This document shows positions 18,847-27,639 of a stretch of 64,000 nucleotides of DNA, piece after piece. Position 1 is the stretch's first letter, and the number at the start of each line of letters is the position of its first letter. This DNA is from Hyphococcus sp. (GTDB lineage Bacteria; Pseudomonadota; Alphaproteobacteria; Caulobacterales; Parvularculaceae). The stretch is taken from contig JAJFFY010000044.1 of NCBI GenBank assembly GCA_021776415.1, positions 1 through 64,000 of the forward strand, read 5' to 3'. The position numbers and the translations under genes were made by a program. The notes under the pieces were generated by a model. That model saw only the letters and a program-made list of their open reading frames with translations, searched no databases and was not told where the DNA came from.

Positions 18847-19589
18847 CCGGCGAGGCGTTCCATTTCTTCGTCAGAAATTTCAAAATTCGCATAGACGTTT
18901 TGAACGTCGTCGCAATCGTCAAGCGTGGTGATGAGTTTGATCAGCGTAGCGGCTTTGTCGCCTTCGACGGCAATCGTGTTTTGCGGCTTCCATACAGGTT
19001 TGGCTGATTGCGGCTCGCCGAAATGTTTTTCCAGCGCTGCGGCGACCTCGGCAAGCTGGTCAAATGCGCAATAGATTTCGTGCATGTCGTTCGATGAGAC
19101 AACATCATCGGCGCCGGCGTCGATCGCCGCTTCAAGCATGTCATCCTCTGAGGCTGCATCTGCGGCAAATTCAATATAGCCGACAAGGTCAAACATGAAC
19201 GAGACCGAGCCGGTCTCGCCGAGATTGCCGCCGTTTTTGGAAAAGGTTGAGCGCACTTCGCTGGCCGCGCGGTTGCGGTTGTCGGTCAACGCCTCGACGA
19301 TTACGCCGACGCCTCCGGGGCCAAAACCCTCATAGCGGATTTCTTCAAAACTGGCCTCGTCCGCCATCGCCGATTTTTTGATCGCCCGCTCGATATTGTC
19401 CTTGGGCATTGACTGGCCTTTGGCGGCCTGGATCGCCAGGCGCAGGCGTGGATTAAATTCTGGGTCCGGCGCGCCCATTTTAGCGGCGATGGTGATCTCT
19501 TTCGATAGCTTGGAGAACATTTTCGAGCGCTTGGCGTCCTGGCGGCCTTTGCGGTGTTGTATATTCGCCCATTTACTATGTCCGGCCAT
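18843..19589 (-). CDS. yebC: YebC/PmpR family protein
   Basis: The 248-residue protein starts with the family hallmark [18 protein letters not shown], followed by [12 protein letters not shown], then [27 protein letters not shown] and [16 protein letters not shown]. Members act as transcriptional regulators and, in more recent work, as translation factors that relieve stalling; which applies here cannot be told. Translation could start at either of two adjacent ATG codons (19592 or 19589). The gene is convergent with the histidine kinase gene. Confidence 0.95.
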   Translation of the reverse strand: MAGHSKWANIQHRKGRQDAKRSKMFSKLSKEITIAAKMGAPDPEFNPRLRLAIQAAKGQSMPKDNIERAIKKSAMADEASFEEIRYEGFGPGGVGVIVEALTDNRNRAASEVRSTFSKNGGNLGETGSVSFMFDLVGYIEFAADAASEDDMLEAAIDAGADDVVSSNDMHEIYCAFDQLAEVAAALEKHFGEPQSAKPVWKPQNTIAVEGDKAATLIKLITTLDDCDDVQNVYANFEISDEEMERLAG

Positions 19590-19811
19590 CATCGCCCCTA
19601 ATTCTACCGGTCAGACAAAACCTGATTTCGCCGCTCGGTATCGTCGCTTCATTGTTTGCAAGGGCGCGTTTAGCGCGGACGAGCCGCGTGAGGCAAGAGC
19701 CTTGGATTTGATAAATTCCTCGCGCCGCCGACAAATCTGCCAAGCCGGCTGGCGTCGGCTGCGCTATTGGGGCATTTTCGTGTTCAGATCGCATTCGGGG
19801 AGAGGGTGGTT

Positions 19812-21404
19812 ATGGCCAAACCCATTAGCAATATTACCATTGTCGGCGGCGGCACATCAGGATGGCTTGCTGCGACGTATCTGGCGCGGCTGTTTGAGCG
19901 ACGCATAAAGACCGGCGATCTTTCGATCACCGTGATTGAAAGCCCCGATGTCGGCATTATCGGCGTTGGCGAATCCACCGCCCGGCCGATGACCGATCTG
20001 TTGCGTCTTATCGGCATCAATGAATCGGAATTCATCAAGCGTTGCAATGCGACGTTCAAGTTGAGCGGGTGGTTCGCCAATTGGGATATCGATGACGCCG
20101 GAAAGCCGGTTTCATGGGTTAATCCGTTTTTCTCGCAATCGGAAATTCACGGCCTCAATCCGGCCTCGCTTTTCGCCACCTACGGCATGCATCGCGGCGG
20201 CGGCGCGATTGATGAAGGCTATACCGAGGCGATGTCGGTGTGCCCGGATCTTATCCGCGCTCATAAAGGCCCGCGCGCTCTTAGCGACGGCGATTACAAG
20301 TCTGAAGTTCCGTATTCGTACCATATGGATGCGATCGAGCTTGCCAAAATGCTGATGGAGCGCGGTAAACAACTCGGCGTTAAGCAAATTATCGATCATG
20401 TGAATGAAGTCCACCTTGATGATCGCGGCTTTGTTTCAGAACTTATCTTGAGAAAGAACGGCGCCCACCCGATTGAGTTTGTTATTGATGCAACCGGCTT
20501 TGCGAGCATCATCATCGGTAAGGCCATGGGAGAGCCGTTTGAGCCCTATGATAAATATCTGTTGAATGATCGTGCGGCTGTTGCGCAAATACCGCATGAA
20601 GATCCGACCTGTATTGAGCCCACCTCGCGCGCTACCGGCATGAATGCGGGCTGGTCTTTTCGGGTGCCGCTCTATAACAGGGTTGGATCTGGCTATATCT
20701 ATTCCAGCAAATTTATTTCCGACGACGAGGCGGTTGCTGAGTTCAAGACCCATGTCGGCGATATCGGCCAGGAAGTTGAGCCGCGCATTATCCGTATGCG
20801 TATCGGAAAGGTCCGCCGGTCATGGGTCAAGAATTGCCTGGCGCTTGGGCTTTCCAGTGGGTTTGTTGAACCGCTGGAAGCGACGGCGATTTATTCGGTT
20901 CAGGTCCAGCTTCAATGGCTGTTCGGATATTTTCCCGACAGTGATTTCAATCCGGCAGTCACCAAGCGTTATAATCATTTGGTCAATGGTTTTTACGACG
21001 AAATTGTTGACTTCATTGCGCTGTTGTTTTGCATCAGTAATCGTGAGGATACGCCCTATTGGCGTGCTGTGCGCAACGACATGGAAATTCCGCCGCGACT
21101 TGCGGAAAATCTGGAACTGTGGCGCGCGAGCATGCCGGATGATCTCGATCTGCCGACAATGACTTTTTTCTCTCCGTCCTCTTATCGCTCGGCGTTGATG
21201 GGCAAACAATATTATAAGGGCCGCGAACATACCGCAGCGGCTGTGTTTTCGGAGCCAAACTGGCGCCAATATCTCGACTTACGCAGGCAAAAAACCAAAG
21301 AGTTGATGGCGAAACTACCGGACCATTACACGCTATTGCGGCGCATTCGCGGCGAAGATGGACAAAAGCCTGCGTCTGTTACGCCGATTTTTATAAACAG
21401 TTGA
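19812..21404 (+). CDS. Tryptophan-halogenase-like flavoprotein
   Basis: FAD-dependent protein of 530 residues in the tryptophan halogenase family. It has the GGGTSGW dinucleotide motif (residues 12-18), GVGEST, a lysine at 83 (NATFKLSGW) at the position of the catalytic lysine of PrnA/RebH, and FVEPLEATAIY at the position of the catalytic glutamate block. The WxWxIP motif that suppresses monooxygenase activity reads GWSFRVP (about 280-286), so its second Trp is Phe. The substrate is unknown. ATG 19812 follows GGGGAGAGGG. The SDR gene 13 bases downstream is probably cotranscribed. Confidence 0.88.
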   Translation: MAKPISNITIVGGGTSGWLAATYLARLFERRIKTGDLSITVIESPDVGIIGVGESTARPMTDLLRLIGINESEFIKRCNATFKLSGWFANWDIDDAGKPVSWVNPFFSQSEIHGLNPASLFATYGMHRGGGAIDEGYTEAMSVCPDLIRAHKGPRALSDGDYKSEVPYSYHMDAIELAKMLMERGKQLGVKQIIDHVNEVHLDDRGFVSELILRKNGAHPIEFVIDATGFASIIIGKAMGEPFEPYDKYLLNDRAAVAQIPHEDPTCIEPTSRATGMNAGWSFRVPLYNRVGSGYIYSSKFISDDEAVAEFKTHVGDIGQEVEPRIIRMRIGKVRRSWVKNCLALGLSSGFVEPLEATAIYSVQVQLQWLFGYFPDSDFNPAVTKRYNHLVNGFYDEIVDFIALLFCISNREDTPYWRAVRNDMEIPPRLAENLELWRASMPDDLDLPTMTFFSPSSYRSALMGKQYYKGREHTAAAVFSEPNWRQYLDLRRQKTKELMAKLPDHYTLLRRIRGEDGQKPASVTPIFINS

Positions 21405-21417
21405 GGATAATCGAAAA

Positions 21418-22170
21418 GTGCCCCTGAAGAATAAAACAATATTGATCACTGGCGCCGCGCGCGGAATTGGTGCGGCGACAGCACGGCTTTGTCATGAGGC
21501 GGGCGCTAAGGTTTTACTTCATGCCAGCCGAAAATCTCTGTCCTCCGAGCAGGCGGCCAAAGTGGTTGCTCAGTCAGCAGATGATTTTTTGTATCAAGAT
21601 CTTTCCCGGCCTGGCGCGGGCTTTGCACTTTTTGAAGCGGCCTTGAAGCGAGCAGGCCGCATCGACGGCGTTGTCAATAATGCGGGCATGTTCACAGCCT
21701 CGCCGTTGGCTGGCGAGCTGGAGGTTTGGGATAACGGCTGGGCGAAAACGCTGGCCGTTAATGTCCAGGCGCCGGCTGATATTTGCCGCGCCGCGATAGC
21801 ACATTTTCGCGACCGCAGAGAGAGCGGGATCATCGTCAACCTCGCCAGCCGCGCCGGCCATCGCGGCGACGGGGTTGAAAACGCTGCTTATGCAGCCTCG
21901 AAAGGCGCTGTCCTGGCGATGACCAAAACCTGGGCGCGCGGCCTCGCAGGTGAGAACATCCTGCTTTATGCGATTGCACCCGGATGGGTTGAGACCCGCA
22001 TGGCGCCGCAAGATATTGCCGACCGCAAAGTGGCGGAGGCGGAAATCCCCCTCGGCCGTGTCGCCCAGCCGGAAGAAGTCGGCGCGATGATTGCATTTCT
22101 TCTCACCGGCGCCAGCCCATCGGCGACCGGCGCCACCTTCGACATCAACGGCGCATCTTACGTGCGGTAG
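21418..22170 (+). CDS. SDR family oxidoreductase
   Basis: Short-chain dehydrogenase/reductase of 250 residues. It has the TGAARGIG cofactor motif, NNAG, the catalytic Ser in NLASRAG, YAASK with catalytic Tyr and Lys, and the PGWVETRM segment. The C-terminal SPSATGATFDINGASYVR resembles FabG-like members. A GTG start at 21418 lies 13 bases after the halogenase-like gene stop, so the two probably form one operon and may act on the same substrate (inference). Confidence 0.92.
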   Translation: MPLKNKTILITGAARGIGAATARLCHEAGAKVLLHASRKSLSSEQAAKVVAQSADDFLYQDLSRPGAGFALFEAALKRAGRIDGVVNNAGMFTASPLAGELEVWDNGWAKTLAVNVQAPADICRAAIAHFRDRRESGIIVNLASRAGHRGDGVENAAYAASKGAVLAMTKTWARGLAGENILLYAIAPGWVETRMAPQDIADRKVAEAEIPLGRVAQPEEVGAMIAFLLTGASPSATGATFDINGASYVR

Positions 22171-22341
22171 TTCAACGAAGCTGTGACCTTTATGCTCTAG
22201 GCGGCGTATCGACATTCGGTTAGTAACGCCGCCGAAGAGAGATTTATGTCTGAGATTGTCATTCGCTAAACCGATTTAGCAGGCGCGCTTGCCTGATGGC
22301 TTTGGCGCGTCCGGTTTTACGAATGTATACGGACATTTCCA

Positions 22342-22602
22342 ATGAACATTTCGAAGGCGGAGCAACGCACGCTCCACGTCCTCGCGCGCGGCGGAGGGAT
22401 CGTCGTGAAAAAAGACGAAAAGGGTAAGATTGTCGAGGTCAGTTGCGTCAGCCGGGAAGGCTGGACGCTAGTGGATTGCAGTCTTGGCGTTTTTAAAAAA
22501 TTAAAACACCGACGCCTGGTCGCGTCGTCAAACAGCGGGCCTTATCGCGCAACCCTGAAGGGGCGGCGTTCGGTTCGCGCGCAGCTTGATAATCGGGCGT
22601 AA
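22342..22602 (+). CDS. yjhX: YjhX family protein (UPF0386)
   Basis: The 86-residue protein matches YjhX along its length: an opening MNISKAEQRTLHVLARGG, then VSREGWTLVDCSLGVFKKLK, SNSGPYRATLKG and the ending VRAQLDNR. E. coli YjhX was described as a toxin paired with the acetyltransferase-like YjhQ. No such partner is adjacent here, so toxicity is not implied. The gene ends one base from the convergent ymdB stop. Confidence 0.88.
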   Translation: MNISKAEQRTLHVLARGGGIVVKKDEKGKIVEVSCVSREGWTLVDCSLGVFKKLKHRRLVASSNSGPYRATLKGRRSVRAQLDNRA

Positions 22603-23421
22603 TTAAGTGTCAGCGGGCGTCTGTTCACGCAGGCGCCCGCCGACGCGCAATGGGTGGATCGAGGCCGCGAGCCCGGTTGCCGGATCGGTCTCTACAACAA
22701 CGCCGCAAATCGTCGCCGGGCCGGCCGCCGGATTGAACCGGCCTTCAGATAGTTTGGTCACGAAACGTCGCAGCGGCTCTGATTTTTCCATACCAATAAC
22801 GCTGTCATAATCGCCGCACATGCCAAGGTCGGTGATATATCCGGTTCCGCCCGACAGGATTTGGTCATCCGCAGTCGGAATATGAGTATGGGTGCCGACA
22901 ACCAGGCTGACGCGGCCATCGAGGTGATGGCCCATGGCATTTTTCTCCGACGTCGCCTCGGCGTGAAAATCGACGATCACCGCGTCGGCCTCACGCCCCA
23001 GTTGAACGCCATCAAGTTGGCGGTCAATCTCGGCGAACGGATCGTCAATCGCCGCCATGCCGTGCTGACCCTGGATATTTATGATCAGAACATTGCGACC
23101 CTCGCGGTCCTGATACATGCCGCTGCCCCGCCCTGGATTGGATGTCGGAAAATTCGCCGGCCGCAACAGCCGGGGCTCAGTGTTGAAAATATCAATGTCG
23201 GAACGCTGGTCGAAGGCGTGATTGCCGGTGGTTAAAACATCGGCCCCGGCGTCAAACAGTTGCTCGCAAATGCGCGGCGTAACGCCGAAGCCGCCGGCGG
23301 CGTTTTCCACATTGACGATCACAAAATCGAGGGCGAAGCGGCGGCGCAGCCCGGCAAGGCGTTCAATAAACGCCATACGGCCACTGCGACCAACAATGTC
23401 GCCGAATACTCCAATACGCAA
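22603..23421 (-). CDS. ymdB: YmdB family metallophosphoesterase
   Basis: The 272-residue protein belongs to the TIGR00282/YmdB group of metal-dependent phosphodiesterases, of which some hydrolyse cyclic nucleotides. Metal-binding motifs are visible: GDIVGRSGR, VENAAGG, TTGNHAFD, DFHAEATSEK and GTHTHIPTAD, followed by YITDLGMCG. It lies 14 bases after the 5-FCL gene on the same strand, a pairing often seen in alphaproteobacteria. Confidence 0.95.
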   Translation of the reverse strand: MRIGVFGDIVGRSGRMAFIERLAGLRRRFALDFVIVNVENAAGGFGVTPRICEQLFDAGADVLTTGNHAFDQRSDIDIFNTEPRLLRPANFPTSNPGRGSGMYQDREGRNVLIINIQGQHGMAAIDDPFAEIDRQLDGVQLGREADAVIVDFHAEATSEKNAMGHHLDGRVSLVVGTHTHIPTADDQILSGGTGYITDLGMCGDYDSVIGMEKSEPLRRFVTKLSEGRFNPAAGPATICGVVVETDPATGLAASIHPLRVGGRLREQTPADT

Positions 23422-23435
23422 AACCGGCCCGCTTT

Positions 23436-24038
23436 CTAACTTTTATGGCGACAACGGATCGCCGCTCGTTCGGTGGCGATCCAGTCCAGCGGCTGGTCTA
23501 AAGGTCCGAACGGCAGTGCGTCAACTTCCTGCACGCCATAGGCAAATCCGACCGCGAGGATATCGCCGTGAGATTTGGCATTGGCGCGCAAAGCCTCAAG
23601 CGTTCGGTCATAATAGCCGCCGCCATAACCAAGCCGCCCGCCGGCGCGGGAGAAGGCCAGGAGCGGTGCAACAATGATGGTCGGGCGGACTTCTTCGGCC
23701 TCATCGGTTGGAACCTGCTCGCCATAGGCGCCGTCGATCAGTGCATCGCCCGGCTGATAGGTGCGGAAGATCAGCGGTTGGTTTTTCGCGCCGACAACCG
23801 GCAGCGCAATCGCCGCGCCGCGCTCGGTCAGTGCGGCAGCCAGCGGTTCGGTGTCGAGCTCGTCCTTGATCGGATAATATAGCGAGACAATAGCACTATC
23901 TGGAACCTCGATGGCGCTGAAGAAATTGCGCGCTGCATGGCGGGCGGCGTTCTCCGCCGCATCGGGCCGTGCGCGTGCGGCAATACGGCGTTCGCCCTTC
24001 ATGCGCGCGCGCAGGATCTGTTTCGGACTGGGAGTCAT
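23436..24038 (-). CDS. 5-formyltetrahydrofolate cyclo-ligase
   Basis: ATP-dependent enzyme (YgfA/Fau) that converts 5-formyl-THF to 5,10-methenyl-THF in folate recycling. The protein is about 200 residues, with KQILRARMKGERRIA at the N-terminus, FYPIKDELDT-type sequence (YYPIKDELDTEPL) and the signature GGRLGYGGGYYDR near the C-terminus. The start could be ATG 24038 (MTPSPK) or ATG 24056 (MLPPIA). The 6S RNA gene lies immediately upstream on the same strand, the classical ssrS-ygfA arrangement. Confidence 0.94.
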   Translation of the reverse strand: MTPSPKQILRARMKGERRIAARARPDAAENAARHAARNFFSAIEVPDSAIVSLYYPIKDELDTEPLAAALTERGAAIALPVVGAKNQPLIFRTYQPGDALIDGAYGEQVPTDEAEEVRPTIIVAPLLAFSRAGGRLGYGGGYYDRTLEALRANAKSHGDILAVGFAYGVQEVDALPFGPLDQPLDWIATERAAIRCRHKS

Positions 24039-24071
24039 TGCAATTGGCGGCAGCATGGGAGTGCTCGTTTT

Positions 24072-24226
24072 AAAAAAAACGCCGCCCCGGCCGTCGGACT
24101 TTTCTTCGCCCTGGACCCTAAGGTACAGGTGGGCGCCGCATAACTAGGACCACGGTCCAGACCAGAGGCAGCTCCCGATAGAAAAGATAAGGCCCTGGGG
24201 AATGTCGTCCTAACGGGCCGGGCAGC
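24072..24226 (-). ncRNA. ssrS: 6S RNA
   Basis: Read on the minus strand, the 5' GCTGCCCGGCC segment pairs with the 3' GGCCGGGGCGGC segment to give the closing stem. It contains ATTCCCCAGGGCCTTAT, which parallels the conserved CAGTCCCCTGAGCCGATAT of E. coli 6S RNA, and a 3' arm GCGGCGCCCACCT. It ends in a run of T. It sits directly upstream of the 5-formyl-THF cyclo-ligase gene, the conserved location. 6S RNA binds sigma-70 RNA polymerase. The ends are approximate. Confidence 0.8.
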
Positions 24227-24299
24227 AAGAGATATTTAGGAACTGGCGGCGCTGAGGTAAAGGGCGCCCGCAACAATATTGGGACCTTGAAGCGGCGCC

Positions 24300-24581
24300 T
24301 CAGTTTTCGGAGGGTTGAGTGGGTGCGGCGTCGACCGGCGAGCTCATATTGCGCCAGCTCGGATAGAGCAGGCAGCCGAGGAAGGAAAACGATGCCGCAA
24401 TGAGGAGCGCCATCGCATAGATGCCGCCGCCGGTCTCGCCCAACCAGTTCGCCACCAGACAGGTGGTTGCGATAATCAGATAGGGATAGACGGGCGGGTT
24501 TTGCCGGACATAGCGATGCACGAAAAGTGACATCGAAACCAGTAAAAGCGCCAGTGCATATATATCAAATACAGTGATCAT
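24300..24581 (-). CDS. Small membrane protein (possibly XrtV-accessory-like)
   Basis: The 93-residue protein starts MITVFDIYALALLLVSMSLFV and has three hydrophobic segments, with a conserved-looking middle NPPVYPYLIIATTCLVANWLG. That NP...YL...C.VAN.LG pattern recalls the small accessory proteins assigned to XrtV sorting systems, but no exosortase or sorting-signal protein is visible nearby, so the label is tentative. ATG 24581 has GAGGGGAG upstream. Confidence 0.6.
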   Translation of the reverse strand: MITVFDIYALALLLVSMSLFVHRYVRQNPPVYPYLIIATTCLVANWLGETGGGIYAMALLIAASFSFLGCLLYPSWRNMSSPVDAAPTQPSEN

Positions 24582-24779
24582 TGAGTACTCCCCTCGGCGC
24601 AAAGTAGAGCAGTTTTTGATAAATACTTCTTAAAATCGAAGCCGTGCAATCGAATTACCGACCTCGAAGCCGCAGCGCCAAAGCCTTGGCCATGGTCATG
24701 TGCGCCCTGATTTCGCGCTGAATGACGCAACGATTATGGTTAGCCAAAAGTAAACAACCATCGCCGGGGCCGTCGGGCT

Positions 24780-25343
24780 TTACGGGGTGAACAGATAAAT
24801 CCCGATCTGCGCTGCGCCATAGGTCCGGCGGTCAACCTCGCGATAGCAGTCCGCCGCCGCCGGGGCTTCGTCTTTTGCCTGCTCGACAATCACCAATGCA
24901 TCCGGGGCGAGCCAGCCGCCGGCCGCTAGCTCGTTTAGCGCCGGTGTGCAAAGGTCCTTGCGATAGGGCGGATCGAGAAAGGCGAGGCTGAACGGCGTGC
25001 CGGCGCTTGCGGGCCGCAGGCCAAGCGAGATCGCCGAGCGGCGGTGAATGCGGGTGCAGCCGAACAGATCGAGCGCCTCAACCGTATCGCGGATAGCGCC
25101 GCGCGCCGCCGCATCGGTCTCCACAAACAAGCACCAAGCGGCGCCGCGCGACAACGCCTCAAAACCGAGGGCGCCAGAGCCGGCGAACAAGTCAATTATG
25201 CGCGCGCCCTCAAACATAAAATCATCGCGGGCGCTCAAAATATTGAACAAAGCCTCGCGCGTGCGGTCCGCCGTGGGCCGCGAGATTAGCCCTTTAGGGG
25301 CGTTAATCCGCCTGCCGCTGAATTTTCCGCCGATGATACGCAT
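24780..25343 (-). CDS. rsmD: 16S rRNA (guanine(966)-N(2))-methyltransferase
   Basis: SAM-dependent methyltransferase that modifies G966 of 16S rRNA. The 187-residue protein shows the family start MRIIGGKFSGRRI, TRPTADRTREALFNIL-type sequence (SRPTADRTREALFNIL), the SAM motif DLFAGSGALGFEALSRG and the catalytic DPPY (LAFLDPPYRKD). It overlaps the DUF4169 gene stop by one base (TGATG) and belongs to the rluB-DUF4169-rsmD operon. Confidence 0.96.
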   Translation of the reverse strand: MRIIGGKFSGRRINAPKGLISRPTADRTREALFNILSARDDFMFEGARIIDLFAGSGALGFEALSRGAAWCLFVETDAAARGAIRDTVEALDLFGCTRIHRRSAISLGLRPASAGTPFSLAFLDPPYRKDLCTPALNELAAGGWLAPDALVIVEQAKDEAPAAADCYREVDRRTYGAAQIGIYLFTP

Positions 25344-25528
25344 CAGCTCTCGTCATCACCAAGCTTGTGGCCATCGAGATGGCGCAAAGTTTCTTCCGCC
25401 TCGCTAGCTTCTTTTTTCTTCTCTGCTTTCGTAAGGCCAAATTTCGTCCGATTCTCCTCGGCGGATTGCTCGGCTTCGCCGCGTTTTTTCGCTTTACGAA
25501 AGCGGTTGAGATTGACGATGTTGCTCAC
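25343..25528 (-). CDS. DUF4169 small protein
   Basis: The 61-residue, strongly charged protein reads VNLNRFRKAKKR, then AEENRTKFGLTKAEKKK and RHLDGHKLGDD, the DUF4169 pattern confined to alphaproteobacteria. It is predicted to be cytoplasmic and mostly helical. The function is unknown. The GTG start overlaps the rluB stop as GTGA, and its stop overlaps the rsmD start, so it is translationally coupled on both sides. Confidence 0.88.
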   Translation of the reverse strand: MSNIVNLNRFRKAKKRGEAEQSAEENRTKFGLTKAEKKKEASEAEETLRHLDGHKLGDDES

Positions 25529-26289
25529 AGCCCGATCTCTTCACAAATCTTTTTCCCTAGCTGTTCGCGCATCTGTTTGCCGGAGATTTCTTCAATGTCA
25601 TTTTTACGCAGCTTGCCGAGTTGAAACGGCCCGTAAGCGGTGCGAATGAGCCGGTTCACCTGCAGGTCGAGATGGCGCATCAGGGTGCGCACTTCGCGGT
25701 TTTTGCCTTCGTTGATCGACAGCGTGACCCAGACATTACCGCCCTGTTGCTGGTCGAGCTGCGCGCGCACCGGCCCATAGTGGACGCCGTCGATCGTCAC
25801 CCCGTCTTTTAATTTGTCGAGCTGGTTTTGTCGGACCCGGCCAAAGGCGCGCACGCGATAGCGCCGGGCCCAGCCCGAGGATGGCAATTCGAGGCGCCGG
25901 GAAAGCTCGCCGGAATTGGTCAATAACAACAGCCCCTCCGTGGTCAGGTCGAGGCGGCCGACGGAAATCACCCGCGGCAGACGGCCCTCCAGCGCTTCAA
26001 ACACGGTTTTGCGCCCTTGCGGGTCTTTGTGGGTGGTCACCAGCCCGTCCGGCTTGTGATAGCGCCACAGCCTTGGCGGCCCGGGCTTGCCGATGCGGGC
26101 CCCGTCCACCCGGATATCCATATCCGGCGTCACCTTGAAGGCCGGCGTCGTCAGGACCTCGCCGTTAACCGTAACAATCCCTTGTTCTATGAGCTTTTCC
26201 GCCTCCCGGCGCGAGGCGACGCCGGCTCTGGCGAGGAATTTTGCGATCCGCTCGCCGCCATTTTCGCTGTTCGCGGATTTTTCGGTCAT
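25525..26289 (-). CDS. rluB: 23S rRNA pseudouridine synthase, RluB/RsuA type
   Basis: RsuA/RluB/E/F-type pseudouridine synthase of 254 residues with an N-terminal S4 RNA-binding domain (RIAKFLARAGVASRREAEKLIEQG region). The catalytic block GRLDLTTEGLLLLTN carries the nucleophilic Asp, and EGKNREVRTLMRHL and VNRLIRTAYGPFQLG follow. RluB forms pseudouridine at 23S position 2605; the exact target here is inferred from similarity. First gene of the rluB-DUF4169-rsmD operon and divergent from the methyltransferase gene. Confidence 0.94.
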   Translation of the reverse strand: MTEKSANSENGGERIAKFLARAGVASRREAEKLIEQGIVTVNGEVLTTPAFKVTPDMDIRVDGARIGKPGPPRLWRYHKPDGLVTTHKDPQGRKTVFEALEGRLPRVISVGRLDLTTEGLLLLTNSGELSRRLELPSSGWARRYRVRAFGRVRQNQLDKLKDGVTIDGVHYGPVRAQLDQQQGGNVWVTLSINEGKNREVRTLMRHLDLQVNRLIRTAYGPFQLGKLRKNDIEEISGKQMREQLGKKICEEIGL

Positions 26290-26351
26290 GGGTTAGAATT
26301 CCTTAAAGGGATCGACGGTTAAATAGTCCCGAAGGCAGGCGCAGCGGGCTC

Positions 26352-27101
26352 ATGGACCTCAGGGAAGAAAATACGATCAGCGGCGATCCGTCCGCCCATT
26401 GGTATTACATATCTAAGGGCCGTGCGATCAAGGCGCTTTTGGGCCGCCAGCCCATAGAAAAACTCCTCGATGTCGGCGCTGGCTCGGGCGTGTTCTCGAA
26501 AATGCTGGTGAACCAGGGCTGCGCTGCTGCGGCGACCTGCCTCGATCCGAATTACGCCGATGACTTTATCGGCAAGCGCCACACCGATAAAGTCGCGTTT
26601 GTGCGCAGCGTTGATGAGGTTGATGCCAATACGGTGCTTATGATCGACGTGATTGAGCATGTGGACGATGATGTCGGTCTGGTGCGTGACTATGTGCGCC
26701 GCGCCGCGCCGGGCACGCGGTTTTTAATCTCTGTTCCGGCGTTTCAGTTTTTGTGGTCGCCGCATGATGAGTTTTTAGAGCATCGCCGGCGCTATCGTTT
26801 GAGCGACTTGCGCGAGACAGTGAAGGCGGCTGGGCTCGCCCCATTGCGGATGCGGTATTTCTTCGGGCTGTTGTTTCCGGCGGTGGCGGTGATGCGGCTG
26901 GCCGATCGTGTGATGCAAAAGCAAGGCGACCCGGCAACGAGCCAGCTCAAATCCGCGCCGGGCTGGCTCAACAAATCACTTATCGCCATTCATAAGCTTG
27001 AATGCGCGGCGTTGTTTCCGCTCAACCAGCTCGCCGGAGTGACCGCATTTTGCCTCGCCGAAAAGCCAGCGGCTCTGGCGCAAGACAAAAAGGCAGCCTA
27101 A
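26352..27101 (+). CDS. Class I SAM-dependent methyltransferase
   Basis: The 249-residue protein has the SAM-binding motif LLDVGAGSGVFS, an acidic second strand (CLDPNY), VLMIDVIEHVDDD as motif II/III and FLISVPAFQFLWSPHDEFLEHRRRY, typical of UbiG/UbiE-like methyltransferases acting on lipid-like or sugar substrates. The C-terminus has a hydrophobic stretch (MRYFFGLLFPAVAVM) that may touch the membrane. The substrate is not identifiable. It ends 9 bases before tadA. Confidence 0.88.
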   Translation: MDLREENTISGDPSAHWYYISKGRAIKALLGRQPIEKLLDVGAGSGVFSKMLVNQGCAAAATCLDPNYADDFIGKRHTDKVAFVRSVDEVDANTVLMIDVIEHVDDDVGLVRDYVRRAAPGTRFLISVPAFQFLWSPHDEFLEHRRRYRLSDLRETVKAAGLAPLRMRYFFGLLFPAVAVMRLADRVMQKQGDPATSQLKSAPGWLNKSLIAIHKLECAALFPLNQLAGVTAFCLAEKPAALAQDKKAA

Positions 27102-27110
27102 AAGCGCTGC

Positions 27111-27572
27111 GTGACGACAGAAAACCCAGATGAACAATTCATGCGCGCAGCGCTGGCTGAGGCCCGGGCGGCGGCTGATGCTGGCGAGGCGCCGATTGGC
27201 GCGGTGCTGGTGGGCGCCGACGGGAATGTGCTTGCCGCTGCCGGTAATGCGCCGATTATCGGTCACGACCCGACCGCGCATGCGGAAATCCGGGCCTTGC
27301 GTGCGGCGGCGGCTCAGCTTGGCAATTACCGCCTCCCTGGGACCACGCTTTATGTGACGCTTGAGCCCTGCGCAATGTGCGCCGGCGCGATCAGCCACGC
27401 ACGGGTTTCGCGGTTGGTGATCGCGGCGAGCGATCCAAAAGGCGGCGCGGTCTGGCATGGGCCGAAGTTTTTTGACCAGCCTACCTGCCACTGGCGCCCG
27501 GAAGTGGAGCAAGGGGCCTTCGCCGACGAGGCGGGCCAGATTTTGAAAGATTTCTTCAAGGCGCGACGTTAG
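27111..27572 (+). CDS. tadA: tRNA adenosine(34) deaminase / nucleoside deaminase
   Basis: Zinc-dependent deaminase of 153 residues. It carries the HAEIRAL motif (zinc His and catalytic Glu) and PCAMCAGA (two zinc Cys), plus an N-terminal [16 protein letters not shown] and a [10 protein letters not shown] segment. TadA converts A34 to inosine in tRNA-Arg(ACG). Its usual alphaproteobacterial neighbourhood next to rluB and rsmD is preserved, although separated by the methyltransferase gene. Starts at GTG 27111. Confidence 0.93.
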   Translation: MTTENPDEQFMRAALAEARAAADAGEAPIGAVLVGADGNVLAAAGNAPIIGHDPTAHAEIRALRAAAAQLGNYRLPGTTLYVTLEPCAMCAGAISHARVSRLVIAASDPKGGAVWHGPKFFDQPTCHWRPEVEQGAFADEAGQILKDFFKARR

Positions 27573-27639
27573 CGACTGTACTTCAGGCTTTCACTGGCGC
27601 CAGCGCCCGCTATCATACCCTGAACACAGGAGCGCTCTC

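Noticed and set aside
24300-24581. Firm assignment as an XrtV sorting accessory protein
   Set aside because: Only a short pattern matches, and no exosortase or sorting-signal protein is nearby; kept as a tentative note.
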